This document shows positions 23,531 to 34,075 of a stretch of 64,000 bases of DNA, one piece after another. This DNA is from Poecilobothrus nobilitatus (lineage: Eukaryota > Arthropoda > Insecta > Diptera > Dolichopodidae): assembly GCA_947095535.1 (NCBI GenBank), contig OX352773.1:259059590-259123589 (forward strand). Reading direction: 5' to 3'. The notes below the pieces were generated by a model. The model saw nothing but the letters and a program-made list of their open reading frames with translations. It did not search any database and was not told where the DNA came from. The first letter of the stretch is position 1; every line of letters starts with the position of its first letter. A program made the position numbers and the translations under genes.

Positions 23531-23564
23531 AATGTCCTTACTGACAAAAATCTCAAATCGAATG
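23531..23564 (-). promoter_or_regulatory. Internal LINE promoter: CATTCG initiator and DPE-like motif
   Basis: The transcript start coincides with the element end: CATTCG at 23564-23559, the same opening as in fly Jockey-clade elements. About 28 bases downstream lies GGACAT (23537-23532), which fits the downstream promoter element consensus RGWYVT at roughly the right spacing. There is no TATA box upstream because upstream is target DNA. Inferred function: TATA-less internal RNA polymerase II promoter. Confidence 0.65.
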
Positions 23565-24285
23565 TTTCAGTGAGCGTCTAGTAATAACAAAATAGAAAAT
23601 ATTAAGTATACTATATATAGAGAAAGTTCGAAATTAAAACTCCTTCAAATGGCATATTACCAAAAAAAAAAATGTTAAATATCTCGGAGTTAAGCTTAAT
23701 TATAACACTAACTACTCTTACCATATCAAAGAAACTATCTCGAAAGTAAATAAGGCTTTTATGGCATGCAAGAAACTATTTTTCAATAAAAATATCAGTA
23801 CAAGAGTTAAAATCCTTAGTTATCAAGCTTTTATCAGACCTACATTATCCTACGCAGCACCAATCTGGTACAACATAAGTGCCAGCTTGATGGAAAAATT
23901 AAGAAAATTTGAGAGAAAGTGCATAAGAGTGTGTTTAAATGAAAGTAGAAAACCTGAAACAAATTTTACTCATTATCTTTCAAACAAATACATATATGGA
24001 AAATCAAAATTAACACGAATCGATAATTTCATAATTAAATTGATTCGCAATCATTTTCATAGAGCAATGAACACTCCCGAAAATGGTTTTATATCCCATA
24101 TATTCTACCATAACGATGAGTATATTAAAAAAACATTAAAATCGGGCTTCATAGCACCCGAACATTTCATCTATCTAGATAAAGTAGGTTTAATACAAAA
24201 TCAAAACCATGTTCCTCTACTATTTCATTATGGTAGAAGGGCTACATGTTCTAAAATAGAGTTTGATCCAAATAGTGTTGACATT

Positions 24286-24778
24286 AACATGACAAAAAAT
24301 TAGCATATTCAACTCCTGTGTTAAAACCACTCTAACATATGGTAGTGAGTCATGGCTGCTAACGAACACCATCAAGAATAAGCTGCAAGTCTTCATAAAC
24401 AAGCACCTAAGAATCATATGCAGAATTTTCTGGCCGAACAGAATCAGCAATAAAGATCTATGGAACTTAACAAATGAGGAACCCCTAGTAAAACAAATAA
24501 CGAGGAGAAGGTGGAAATGGATCGGGCACACATTAAGGAAAAATGAAAATGATATAAACAGAGTTTCGCTATGTTGGAATCCACAAGGAGGTTCTAGAGC
24601 TAGAGGTAGACCCAGAATGACGTGGAAGCGTACTGTCCTAAGTGAAATAAGCAGATGCAATTTGTCCTGGAGCATGATTGAAGAAAAAGCAGAGAAGACT
24701 GGAGACTTCAAGTGGAAGCCCTATGCTCCCTAGTGGAGTAACAGGAACAGAAAAAAAAAAAAAAAAAAAAAAAAAAAA
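24286..24778 (+). mobile_element. Nested 5'-truncated LINE, RTE-like, with 28-nt poly(A)
   Basis: Bounded by the perfect 12-bp TSD AGTGTTGACATT (24274-24285; 24778-24789, first base shared with the tail). Ends in 28 A (24751-24778). The long pure tail and perfect TSD mark a young insertion. It belongs to a different lineage from its host LINE (see its ORF). Confidence 0.94.
24302..24733 (+). pseudogene. C-terminal ORF fragment of RTE-like reverse transcriptase
   Basis: 143 codons, open to TAG at 24731. Recognisable motifs in order: LTYGSESWLLTNTIKNKLQ, FINKHLRIICRIFWPNRIS, ITRRRWKWIGHTLRKN, WNPQGGSRARGRPRMTWKR and a Trp-rich end. These are the post-RT motifs of an insect endonuclease-RT lineage that I associate with RTE-like LINEs; the clade name is from memory and uncertain. 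All catalytic domains are missing. The same lineage appears more decayed at 62.6-63.9 kb. Confidence 0.85.
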
Positions 24779-25246
24779 GTGTTGACATTGGGAGTTTAAA
24801 ATACGACACCCATATTCCAAATAGGGATATGTGTGGCTATAAAGATTACTGGTGGTTAAAAAATTAAATTGACTCTGTAATAGTTTGATATTAAAGTTTT
24901 ATTTTATTTTATTTTTTTCTTTTTTGTTTTTTTTGTCATAGTCTAGTAGGTTAAGTTAGTTTTTAAGCTTTTATTTTTAACACATAAAAAAATAATTAAT
25001 TGGTTTTTAGATATGTTTTTTACAATTAGTATATAAAAGAAATTCAAATACATATAAAATTATTATTTGTTAAATACAGAAGAGTAAATTAAGAAAAGAA
25101 AACCAAAATTTACAAAATAAAAATTATTATTTTTACATGTAAATCAATTTAAACATTAAGTTAATCTAATTTTGTAAACTTTTTAAGGATGTAAACAGAA
25201 AAAGAAAGAATAAATAAAAAGTAAGAAAAAAAAAAAGTGAGCGTCT

Positions 25247-28159
25247 TTAAGATTTTGGTAAATTAACCAACGAAGTGTATAGTGTACGACTACACAAATC
25301 TGAAGCATTTTTCAATTGGAAATTTATCACCGTTTACGACTAAATATAAACATATAAAATTATGAATTTTGAAAATTATGAAAACTATATGAATAATAAC
25401 TAACTATATAATAATATCAACTAATAATATGAAACATTAAACCTAATAACCGCCTTTTTTTTTACTTTTATTTTCTTTATTTAAGGCTATAACCGCCTTA
25501 GCAGCCGAGATATATCAATAGTATCATTTATTAATATATAATAATAATAGACGTGTAAATGTTTTTAAAATTTTGTTAAATTGTTTTAATTTATTATAGC
25601 GGTGAAATTTAAGTTTTTTGATTAAATCTTAAAAATTAAAACAATTCTCGGCTTACATCTCGGCTTCAGTTATAGAATTTTGCTAATCAGCTTCATACTG
25701 CAATTACCCAAACCTTCCAAAATAAAGTATACAATACCGATATTCATAAGGGACCTTGAAGTACCTACTATATCAAACAAAATTAAGAATAGTGCAATCA
25801 AACAAAAAATTCCTCTGTTTCACCACGTCAATGTTGAAGAAAGGCGACTTATTCTAAAATTTATTAGGAGACTAAAACGAGCCTTTGTTCGTTCTTATAT
25901 AAATACATAATACATCAAATATCAGAGGTTAATTGTTGCATTATCAATTTACTCTTATATACTAAATAAATAACGTGAACGAAAATTGGTGGTTAGACTA
26001 CGTTGACTAGTATCAGTCTTTGATCGCGATCAAAATGATTATTCGGTGTCTTTTAAAGTTGCCACTCCTTGACTGCAAAAACAAAAAAATGAGAAAAGAA
26101 ACAAAAATAAAACTATATAAAAACAAGGAAGGGTGTATAGTTGACAACTCTAGGATAGTCGCACGAACATAATATATGATGTTTTAATGAAATTTAACTA
26201 TCTTTTAGAAAATTGAAGTTATATAACTTAACTCAGTACTAAGATATATTTATATAAATTTCGAAGTTGTATTATAACTACTCGCGATAACTATTGCATG
26301 AAATCAACCAAATGTCACAGAAGTTGTTTCAGTAAAACTTGATCATCTTTAACAAAATTTCATATGTTTAACTTTTCAAGTACCAATTTATGAGCATATA
26401 AATTACACGGCTATCTATTCTGATAGACTATCGAAATTTTGTAAAAGTCTTTCGCATAAAACATAACTTCTTTTGACAAAATTTCAAGATGTTGTATGGC
26501 AGATACTCGAACCTTTCAGTTGAACTTGTTCAGTTTCAAAAACAAAACTGATGTTTACATAAAAAATGAAACTGTAAAAATTTTAGAATCTTAGCTCTTT
26601 AGTCCTTTATTTTTTAAGTTATCGTCCGGCCAGACCCACTTATATAACTCGCATCAAAATTCAACCCTAAACAAGTATAATATATATTTCCAGTCCTAAG
26701 CTCTTTCTTTAACTAGTCCCAACCCTAACTCCAACTCCTCTTTTCTCCTTGAACCAGTCCCAAACGTAATGGTAAATTTATGAATTGAATTAGGTGCGTA
26801 CGAATATAATTATTTTTATTAAATTTTGCAATATAGCAACATAAGGTTAAGGTAAATTTTATAGTCTAGCAAAAAAAAATCGTTGAAATATTTTCTATAT
26901 ATGAAACAATAGCAGCTACTTAAAGTAAAAACTTGAAAACATGACATTTATATAATATTTAAATCAATATATACATTATTCAAAAAAACAATTTAATAGG
27001 GAAAACCCAAATAAGAATCGATATTTTTCATGGATAAACATTTACTAGTTTTAGACAAAACGTATTAAAAACGTTTCTAATAAACGTTTTTAATAACGAC
27101 AATATTAAAAACGTTTTCAATAAATTTCCCTGTGTTAATGAATTTCTTTCTTGGATTTCTCAAAGAAAAATTTCCTATTGTGAAAATAAAATTATAAAAA
27201 TCATCTTGAAAAATAAAAAATTACAAAAGAAAAAATTAAAACCTTTAGTTTAGCATGAATAAAAAGATATTTTACTATAAATCATGAATAAATGCAAAAC
27301 CCATCGATTTATTATAATTTCGTCTGGAGAAAGGCGAAGCTATATCTGATCTGGATGGATCGTTACCGACCATTTAAATTTGCGACTACGTAGTTTTATA
27401 AATTTTCAAGATATTCAAACTGGGTTTTGGATTCAATAGTTTGAAAAACAGCTACCCAAAGGTAGGTATTCGTTCTAATATCTTGAACTTTTGTAAAAAT
27501 GCTTGCGGTAATAAAATCGAAATTTAGTTTCAAAATCTTGCAATATTAAAAATTATTAACAGAATTTTAAAATCTATAAATTTTTTTTTTCTTTAAAATT
27601 AAATATTTAATTCGAGATTTCAGCCAATTAAAGTTTCTAAAAAATGTGATACGATTCGTCTTAACAGATCGCCGTACCGAAATGGGCTAACAAATCGTTA
27701 TCAAATTAATTTATAGCATGTCCTTGTTAAGGAACAACGATTCTAATAAGTTTGAAACGATAAAACTAAAAATATTTATTTTGCTTTTATGGTCCAACTA
27801 TTTAACGACACTTGATAAAATTTTCGAACAGATCAAACTACATTTGTAGTTCGAAATCTACAATGAAACTTTAATATCTATTCAATTCGCAATTGAAAAT
27901 GTGGTATGCAATATCTATCTTGTGTTCTTTATGGTCCGTCCTCCTTATAAAATCAAAACAATTCATTTGTTTATTTTAAATTTTTTATTGCCAATCTTTT
28001 TAAGTTTAATTCGTTAAAAGACTAATTTCGGTCAACTTTTATTTCTAAATACAATCTAAAAACACGGGTCACATGATGGCAGTGGTATCAAAATGGCGCA
28101 ATCTAGTGCTAATTGAGGCCTTCAAGCAGCATCGTGAAGGTCACCACCATACCTACCTA
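25247..28159 (-). other. Rim intron 1, part right of the LINE cluster
   Basis: Begins with the continuation of the original target (TTTAAGATTTTGG). A 76-codon plus-strand frame at 25680-25910 ends IRRLKRAFVRSYINT. This faintly recalls the Arg-rich C-terminus of LINE polyproteins, but it is too short to call. A hairpin lies at 27063-27095 (separate entry). Otherwise no feature recognised. Confidence 0.5.
27063..27095. repeat. Inverted repeat, 14-bp arms
   Basis: TATTAAAAACGTTT (27063-27076), a 5-nt loop, then its exact complement (27082-27095). A further direct copy, ATTAAAAACGTTTTCAATAA, follows at 27104-27123. Function unknown. Confidence 0.8.
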
Positions 28160-28310
28160 CCTACCTTGATGACCTAGTGGGTAAGAGTGTAATACTCTGT
28201 AAACACCGAAGGAATGTAGATTCGATAAGAATAATTTCCCCTTACGACATTTACAGCCATACAAGGAAAGGAACGGCTGTGTAATTTGTGACAAGGAAAA
28301 AAAAAAAAAA
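28160..28310 (+). mobile_element. tRNA-derived SINE, copy C (diverged, internally deleted)
   Basis: Plus-strand head TGATGACCTAGTGGGTAAGAG and CTGTAAACACCGAAGG, damaged B box (AGATTCGATAAGA), body with CCTTACGACATTTACAGCC, and an A tail. It is shorter than copies A and B. A TSD is not clear; AGCATC occurs on both sides (28128 and 28317), which is weak evidence. It lies in Rim intron 1, antisense to Rim. Confidence 0.8.
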
Positions 28311-28576
28311 TTATATAGCATCAAGTGTTTTAAAAAGTTTTGTTTTCAGACTCTTAATTTAAGTACACATAAATTATAATTCTTTTTTCCAATATATATT
28401 TTTTTACATATAATATGTAATTTAATTCAAATTACTATATTCCCAGACTGCAGATACAGTAATGTAGCACTGACCAAGTAGCTGACCCTTACAATAACAA
28501 AGAATTGCATAAAATTATGCAATTGCATTAAAAAAAAATAATAATAAAGCAAACAAAAAATATCATTTTATTTTAC

Positions 28577-28686
28577 CTCATAATTTCAATTTCCTTTTCT
28601 TCTTCCTGTTTTTGTCTCATCATGACATTTTCGATGATAGCCCTTTCTTCAGGTGTTAAATGCGATAAATCTGGCATATCGGCCAT
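28577..28686 (-). CDS. Rim: Rim coding exon 1 (N-terminus with start codon)
   Basis: Encodes residues 1-36 and two bases of codon 37. The product MADMPDLSHLTPEERAIIEN, followed by VMMRQKQEEEKEIEIM, is the characteristic Rim N-terminus and the start of the Rab-binding helix. Compare the PDLSHLTEEER-type start of vertebrate RIM, recalled from family knowledge. The donor GTAAAA begins at 28576. The start is secure because it matches the family N-terminus and is preceded by CAAA. Rim is the presynaptic scaffold that links Rab3-bearing vesicles, Munc13 and calcium channels. The next exon lies about 12.2 kb away across the LINE-filled intron 1. Confidence 0.97.
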
Positions 28687-28702
28687 TTTGCTTTTAAAAT
28701 CT
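28687..28702 (-). other. Possible 5' UTR splice acceptor 14 bases before the Rim ATG
   Basis: On the minus strand TTTCTTTTTAATTAG ends at 28701, followed by ATTTTAAAAGCAAA and the ATG. This is a plausible acceptor, which would place the promoter and first exon further upstream. If unused, the 5' UTR simply continues into the A-rich sequence. Confidence 0.4.
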
Positions 28703-31700
28703 AATTAAAAAGAAATTTTTTTTTTTTTGTTTTTATTTTACTGGATAGTAAATTTACTTTAGTTTCTTTCTAAATTAATTGTAGTTTTGTTTCTATGTAT
28801 TTGTTTTTTAATCACACTTTGCTACTTTTATTTTTAATTTTTTATATTTAATTATACATACATTTTTTTTATTACTATAATTTTTTACATATATTTTTTT
28901 TTTTTTTTTTTTTGTAATTATTTTTATTCTATTTGATTTATAATGAAAGCTTTTTTTTTTCTTCTTATTTTCAATTATAATTTTTTAAATATTTATTTTA
29001 TGAAATAAATTCACAATGTTTCACCTTTTAGCATTTATTAGTTTTAAATTTACTAAAATTAATTTTTCAATAATTTGAATAAAACTTGTTGCTTTCAGTT
29101 GCACCATTTTCACTACTTTTTTTTTCTTTTTTTTTTTTTTGAAATTTATTTTTAAACTTTTTTTTCACTTTTTTTTTATTTTAAATTTTTCTTTTTTACT
29201 ACAATTAGTTTTGTTTTTATATCAGGATCTTAAAATGGAATCCATTTTTTGTAAAATTTCAGGATAATAATTTAATAGCATCATAATTTCCTACACATTT
29301 TTCTTTTCTAAAAAGATGTTCCATTTTCATTTTGTTTCTTTTTGTTTTTTATATGTAATTTCCGTTAGTCTAAAATAAATTAATAGAAAATTATTTAATT
29401 AATCAATTTAATTAATTAAAAAAAGAAATATATATATATATGTATTATATATATACTTATTAAAATTTATAATAATAATTATAACATTTAAAAATAAAGA
29501 AAACAAAAAGAATAAAATTAAGTTTTATATTGAGAACAAAAAAAAAAAAAAAAAAACAATTTTTTTTCATTGTAATTTAAAATAGCAACGGAACAAGCAA
29601 TTATTCACCACACATTGCTCATTATATTTTTATTTTTAATAAAAGTCTTCTTAATTTTTTGCAATTATTTTTCTATTATCCTTTTATTTTGTTTTGTATG
29701 GTTAATCATTGATATTCTGAATACATTGTCCTTATTGTAGAAGAACAATTCGACTAATGGATTTTTTTAAATTATGAATAGTCTGCATTCATAATAATTT
29801 AATAATACAAATACCGTATTAGTCTGGGCGTCAGATTAATCGATTCCAGTTGAGATTATAATCCAATACAAAAAAAAAAATTTGTTTTGTAATTTCGATT
29901 TCTTCAAATTCATTATTTCAATGTAAAATATTGACTTACAAAGATACAATTAGATTTTTTTTTATTTCATGTTATGTATTTTATGCGAGAGTGTATATTC
30001 GAATATATATGATTACTGTCAAAAATAAATATCCGGTAGCCCCGTAGTAGTAGTTATTCAAATCAAACATACCAATTTTATATGAAAAGTTCTAAAAAAA
30101 AAAAAAATCTTAAATCTTGCTACGAAATAATGTAACAAAACTGTTTAATGGGACAAATTCACCACAACCTCTTGTTGAATTTGTCCTTAACTCAGGACGT
30201 TTACTCGAAATAGTCGTAAATTTCTAATGCTGAATGCATTTTACTAAGAACGAAAATTGTTCCAGTAAGTTAAAATTAAAAATGTTAGAAAAAGAAAAGA
30301 CATTAGACCAATATTTGAATTCGAGCTTTAGGTATTTACAAAATAAGAGAAATATTAACGAAAAAATTAATTATCATATTTTGAAAAAAAAAAAAATTTC
30401 AATATTAGTTTTCTTTCTAGAATAAGACGAGGATTCATTAAAAATAATGTGAAAAAATTAAGAAAACTGAAAAACAAAAATTTTTCAGAGTTTAAACATC
30501 AGTCTTTCACTCGACAGGTCTCGGGTTCAAACTCCGGCTAAGTCGTATAAATTAATAACACTATTTCCTAAGCTAGAACTATTTTCGGTTTTTAGCTTAA
30601 AAGTTTTTTTTTATTTTCGTCTAAGTGACAACAAAAGTGCAATAAAAATGTAACTATATATACACTTAGCGGTTATTCATAGATTGCCCATGATAAAAAA
30701 AAAAATAACAAAACAAAAGTATATTTAATGTATTTTATGAATATTTTTTTTTTTTTCATTTTGTTTTTGTAATGTGGGGGTGGATCCTAGACATTTAACG
30801 TCATTATGTTGATAACTAATTCGATTTTTTTTTTTTTTTTTTTAATAATATTTTATATATTGTTTGTTTTTAGTTACTAAAATATTGAATCATTTAAACT
30901 TTTGTGAGTCACAATTTTATTAAAAAGACGTGTAGGACTTTTTACACAATATATAAATACATAGAAAAAAATGAAAAAGATCAAAGTTAGTGTTATTAAA
31001 AATGGTAAAAATTACAAAAAAAAAACCACTAATTATAAGTTATTATTTAGAAAAAGAAAAACCATTTATTTTATGTTTATTGTCGTATATTAGAAGGAAA
31101 TAACTACCTATAAGTTATTTAATTTTTTACTCTTATAGCATCGTAATGTTAAAATATAATTTTTTTAAATGAAAAATTTATTAATTTAAGCTGTTTCTCA
31201 GAACTTTACCATAAACACCTTAATAAAGGATATTTGAAATGTTTTTATAAAAGTTTGAAAAACTTTAAATTAGTTTTTAAAAATAATTTTTATGAACAAT
31301 AATTCATTGAACTAAGTGTATCAAAAAGCGTAGGTACTTAACTTATAATAATTCTTTTATTATGATTATTTAAATTGATTGTAAAACTTTTATTGATCCC
31401 CTTGGATCAATTGTAAAAGTTTTATTGCTAAAGATTTTGAAATTGTTATTGGTCAAAAGCCATAATTTCGGAAAGAAGTTTTTAGTAGCTCTCTCCTAAA
31501 GTAATTCGCATTGGTAAAAGTACGTTTAATAACTACTATTTCTGCCTCCTGCCAACAACCTCTACACATTTCTGTCCCATAACCTCTTCAATGACGTATA
31601 CTGATTTATGTGACTATGTCTATTTGTGCAAACGTTATTTCTATAAATAAAATATTAAGACTCTAGAACCTTTATGTTTGTAACCAAATTTTATCCACAA

Positions 31701-32460
31701 AATCAAGATTTTAACAAAGTATTTAACGGGAATTTGGCGATTAGCATATGTTTCGGTCATACAAACTTTCAATAGTTTAAGCCGCCGATCATTCAATCTA
31801 TAGATTTTAGGTTCAAATCGCTGTAAAGTCATATCCAGATAAATAATTAAACGATATAAAAGAAAAAATAGTATTATGACAATATTCAAATAAAATGGTT
31901 CACGAAATTTTGCCCAATTATTTATAAGGGCGAAAAATTAAAATACGTAATAATGATAATAAAAATTTTAAACCCTTAGTCAATCATGTTGGAAAGAGGA
32001 GAGAAAAAGAAAGGAGAATCTCGGTGTTCCTATATTACAACATGTAAATGTGGATCTCACAAACAAATCAATACACTCAAAACCCGTAGCTGATATTCAA
32101 TTAATACTTGAGCTGTAGCTAAACAAACCTGAACCATATTAAAAACAATCAACCCTTATTCCTAAATCACCCCAATATCGATAATGTAATAGGACTTTTA
32201 ACGAGACATCACATTATATACTATAATTGTTATACTAATTGTTAAATATACTAATTGTTACACTATTTAAAATATACTAATTGTTAAAATATACTAAATG
32301 ATAATAAAATCATTTTTATAATTTTTTACAATTTTTTATTTAATTAAGTTTTATCTGATGAATATGATTTGATTTTAATGTTAATTAGAAAAGAAAGAAA
32401 CATGATGGTTCAAATTGTACTAAATCATTTTTAATATAAATATTTATAAAAAAAAAAATC
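28703..32460. other. Region upstream of the Rim start codon, no gene seen
   Basis: Contains very A/T-rich runs (28700-29580) and otherwise unremarkable sequence. Two degenerate B-box-like sites occur (30520-30540 GGGTTCAAACTCC; 31809-31821 GGTTCAAATCGC). They may be remnants of tRNA-derived repeats. No exon or promoter could be assigned. Confidence 0.45.
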
Positions 32461-32464
32461 TGAA

Positions 32465-32550
32465 GACTGTGTGGCCTCTGCAGCCAAATGGATAGATTAG
32501 ATACATGACGAATTAAGGTGACGATAAAACAGGTGGGTTCAAATACATTT
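32465..32550 (+). repeat. Possible tRNA-derived repeat remnant
   Basis: Shows an A-box-like GCAGCCAAATGGATAG (32479-32494) and, about 50 bases on, a B-box-like GGTGGGTTCAAATAC. The spacing is tRNA-like but the stems do not pair. Low confidence. Confidence 0.3.
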
Positions 32551-32724
32551 AATAGGAAAGAAAATGATCGAAAAAGTGAAATTTCATTAACAAGTCCCTC
32601 TTTGACAACCAAAAAAACATATAAAGAGAAAGATAATAGCTGCTGAACTGGTATAATGATTTAGCATTATAATAATGTTATATTTCATTTGATCAAAAAA
32701 GGCATTTACTTACATTAATGCATA

Positions 32725-32866
32725 TTTTTTTTTTTTTTTTTTAGTTTATTCTCCTGCCACATTAATGTAAAAATAAAATTACACAGCCTTTTCTTTTCAG
32801 GATGTAGTTATAAATGTCATAAGGGGGAATTATTCTTACGACATGTGATTCGAACCCACACTCCCT
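32725..32866 (-). mobile_element. tRNA-derived SINE, copy D (5'-truncated)
   Basis: Retains on the minus strand the B box (TGGGTTCGAATC, around 32849-32860), the CTTATGACATTTATAACTACATCC body and a long A tail (T run at 32725-32742). The A-box half is missing. The TSD could not be found with confidence. Confidence 0.82.
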
Positions 32867-32983
32867 TCCCAATCAGCAAAAAAGATGTGTGTTGTAATGA
32901 TGAAGCATAGTCAAGATACCAAATGCGATTTATAAAAAGGAAAACGAACCTCTTAGAATTTTCTAGAAATATCTCGTAATGAA

Positions 32984-33025
32984 TCTAGTTAGTCGGATAA
33001 CCAGAATCATATCCGACTAACTAGA
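32984..33025. repeat. Perfect inverted repeat, 16-bp arms, 10-nt loop
   Basis: TCTAGTTAGTCGGATA at 32984-32999 pairs exactly with 33010-33025. A third partial copy, ATCGACTAACTA, follows at 33031-33042. Not A/T-only, so unlikely by chance. Confidence 0.9.
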
Positions 33026-33058
33026 AGAATATCGACTAACTAATTAGGAATATCCTTC

Positions 33059-33083
33059 AAGAAGCTCCTTCAAGGAGCTTCTT
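33059..33083. repeat. Perfect palindrome, 12-bp arms, 1-nt centre
   Basis: AAGAAGCTCCTT (33059-33070), C, then AAGGAGCTTCTT (33072-33083). It lies 34 bases after the previous hairpin, so the two may belong to one element. Confidence 0.9.
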
Positions 33084-33084
33084 T

Positions 33085-34067
33085 CTTAGCACTTAAATTG
33101 ATTTACAATATTTTCTCAAGAATTTCAAGAAGTTTTCATGTTATGTTCCAATTAAAATGAATTCCAACCAATATATACACTTTATTATTAGTTTATCTAA
33201 AGTTCAGTTGAAGTCAACTTTTTATTAACCATTTTTACTCTCACTTTTTGTTTAGTATGTACTTTTAATTATTATTATTATTTTTATTTATTTTTATCGT
33301 CAACTAATAATTAATAATATCTATCTATTTTAATTATAATATCTGTTATATTAAAATCAAATAAATAATTCCTTACTTTTTCATTAATATTTCAAATATA
33401 TTTTCATTTTCATGATATTCCAATGAAATATAAAGAAAGAAAATTAAATTAATTTTAATATAAAATAAGTGAATATATAAAGTAATAATTCGTATTCATT
33501 TCAGGTGTAAATGAAAAAAATCTTTATAATTAGTACTTGAATGTATCATGCATTTATAATGTATTAAACTACTTGAATTATATATTTTTTTTTTATTTAA
33601 TCTTTATTTTTAAGGGTTTAAATTAAGGTATTCGTCAATTTTTATCACCATACACTTTTTTTAATTCCCATTTTAATTCATTTTAGAACAAAGAAAGATA
33701 AGAGAGGCTTTAGAAATTTTTTCTCATATCCTTAATTGTAAATTTTCTTTTTATATTACTTTCTGTTTTTACTGAATTTTATATACTTATACTAGAAAAT
33801 TTAAATATGTATCATTGTTTATATATATATATATATATATACGCTTAAATAATACAATTACAAATAATATATAATACATATGCAATATATACATATTTTT
33901 TTTTTTCTGGAGTATCCTTTAAAACGAAAAGTTTCCTACATCTACTTTTAAGTTACTTGAGCCCATTACCTAATTTTGCTTTTCTTTTATTTTCAAAAAA
34001 AAAAATATTGTACTACTTCATTTTTTAATTCCAAAATATTCTACACATATACATAATATATATATAT
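33085..34067. other. AT-rich DNA, nothing recognised
   Basis: Includes a TA microsatellite at 33820-33842. No gene or named repeat. Confidence 0.5.
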
Positions 34068-34075
34068 ATATATTT

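Larger units (their letters stand above)
18041..23564 (-). mobile_element. Full-length Jockey-clade LINE, apparently intact
   Basis: On the minus strand the element runs from CATTCG at 23564 to a 25-nt poly(A) tail (T run at 18041-18065), 5,524 bases. It has a 265-base 5' UTR, ORF1 (23299-21731), ORF2 (21734-18483) and a 3' UTR of about 420 bases. The perfect 12-bp TSD TTTCAGTGAGCG lies at 18029-18040 and 23565-23576. The absence of stops or frameshifts, the long pure tail and the perfect TSD point to a recent insertion. The ORF1 zinc-knuckle pattern and ORF2 of endonuclease plus RT without RNase H fit the Jockey clade. It lies in Rim intron 1 in the sense orientation, so its polyadenylation signals could act on Rim pre-mRNA. 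Confidence 0.95.
23641..24867 (+). pseudogene. Truncated LINE ORF2, C-terminal region of RT
   Basis: The frame is open from 23641 (KYLGV at 23677-23691) through 24285. It is broken by the nested LINE and resumes in frame after the second TSD copy at 24790, ending with TAA at 24865-24867 (last residues YWWLKN). It aligns with the C-terminal third of the adjacent intact ORF2, for example IRPTLSYAAPIWYNIS against IRPILVYGSPIWFNIS. The catalytic part of the RT and the endonuclease are missing through 5' truncation. An upstream in-frame stop at 23635 and an A run at 23662-23672 suggest a further frameshift. Confidence 0.9.
23580..25236 (+). mobile_element. 5'-truncated Jockey-type LINE, interrupted by a nested LINE
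   Basis: Contains the last part of a LINE ORF2, a 3' UTR and a short poly(A) tail (25226-25236). The TSD AGTGAGCGTCT is at 23569-23579 and 25236-25246, the first A of the right copy merging with the tail. It lies head to head with the full-length minus-strand LINE and shares the middle target copy with it. The protein is clearly related to that LINE (both carry NISASLMEKLR) but diverged, so this is another family of the same clade. It is interrupted by the element at 24286-24778. Confidence 0.92.

Noticed and set aside
24220..24820. Minus-strand frames of 163 and 60 codons
   Set aside because: They are the reverse strand of the nested RTE-like LINE, whose plus-strand frame has clear RT-family motifs.
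18041..25236. One LINE with an inverted 5' part made by twin priming
   Set aside because: Each half has its own poly(A) tail and 3' end, the proteins differ, and a third target copy lies between them.
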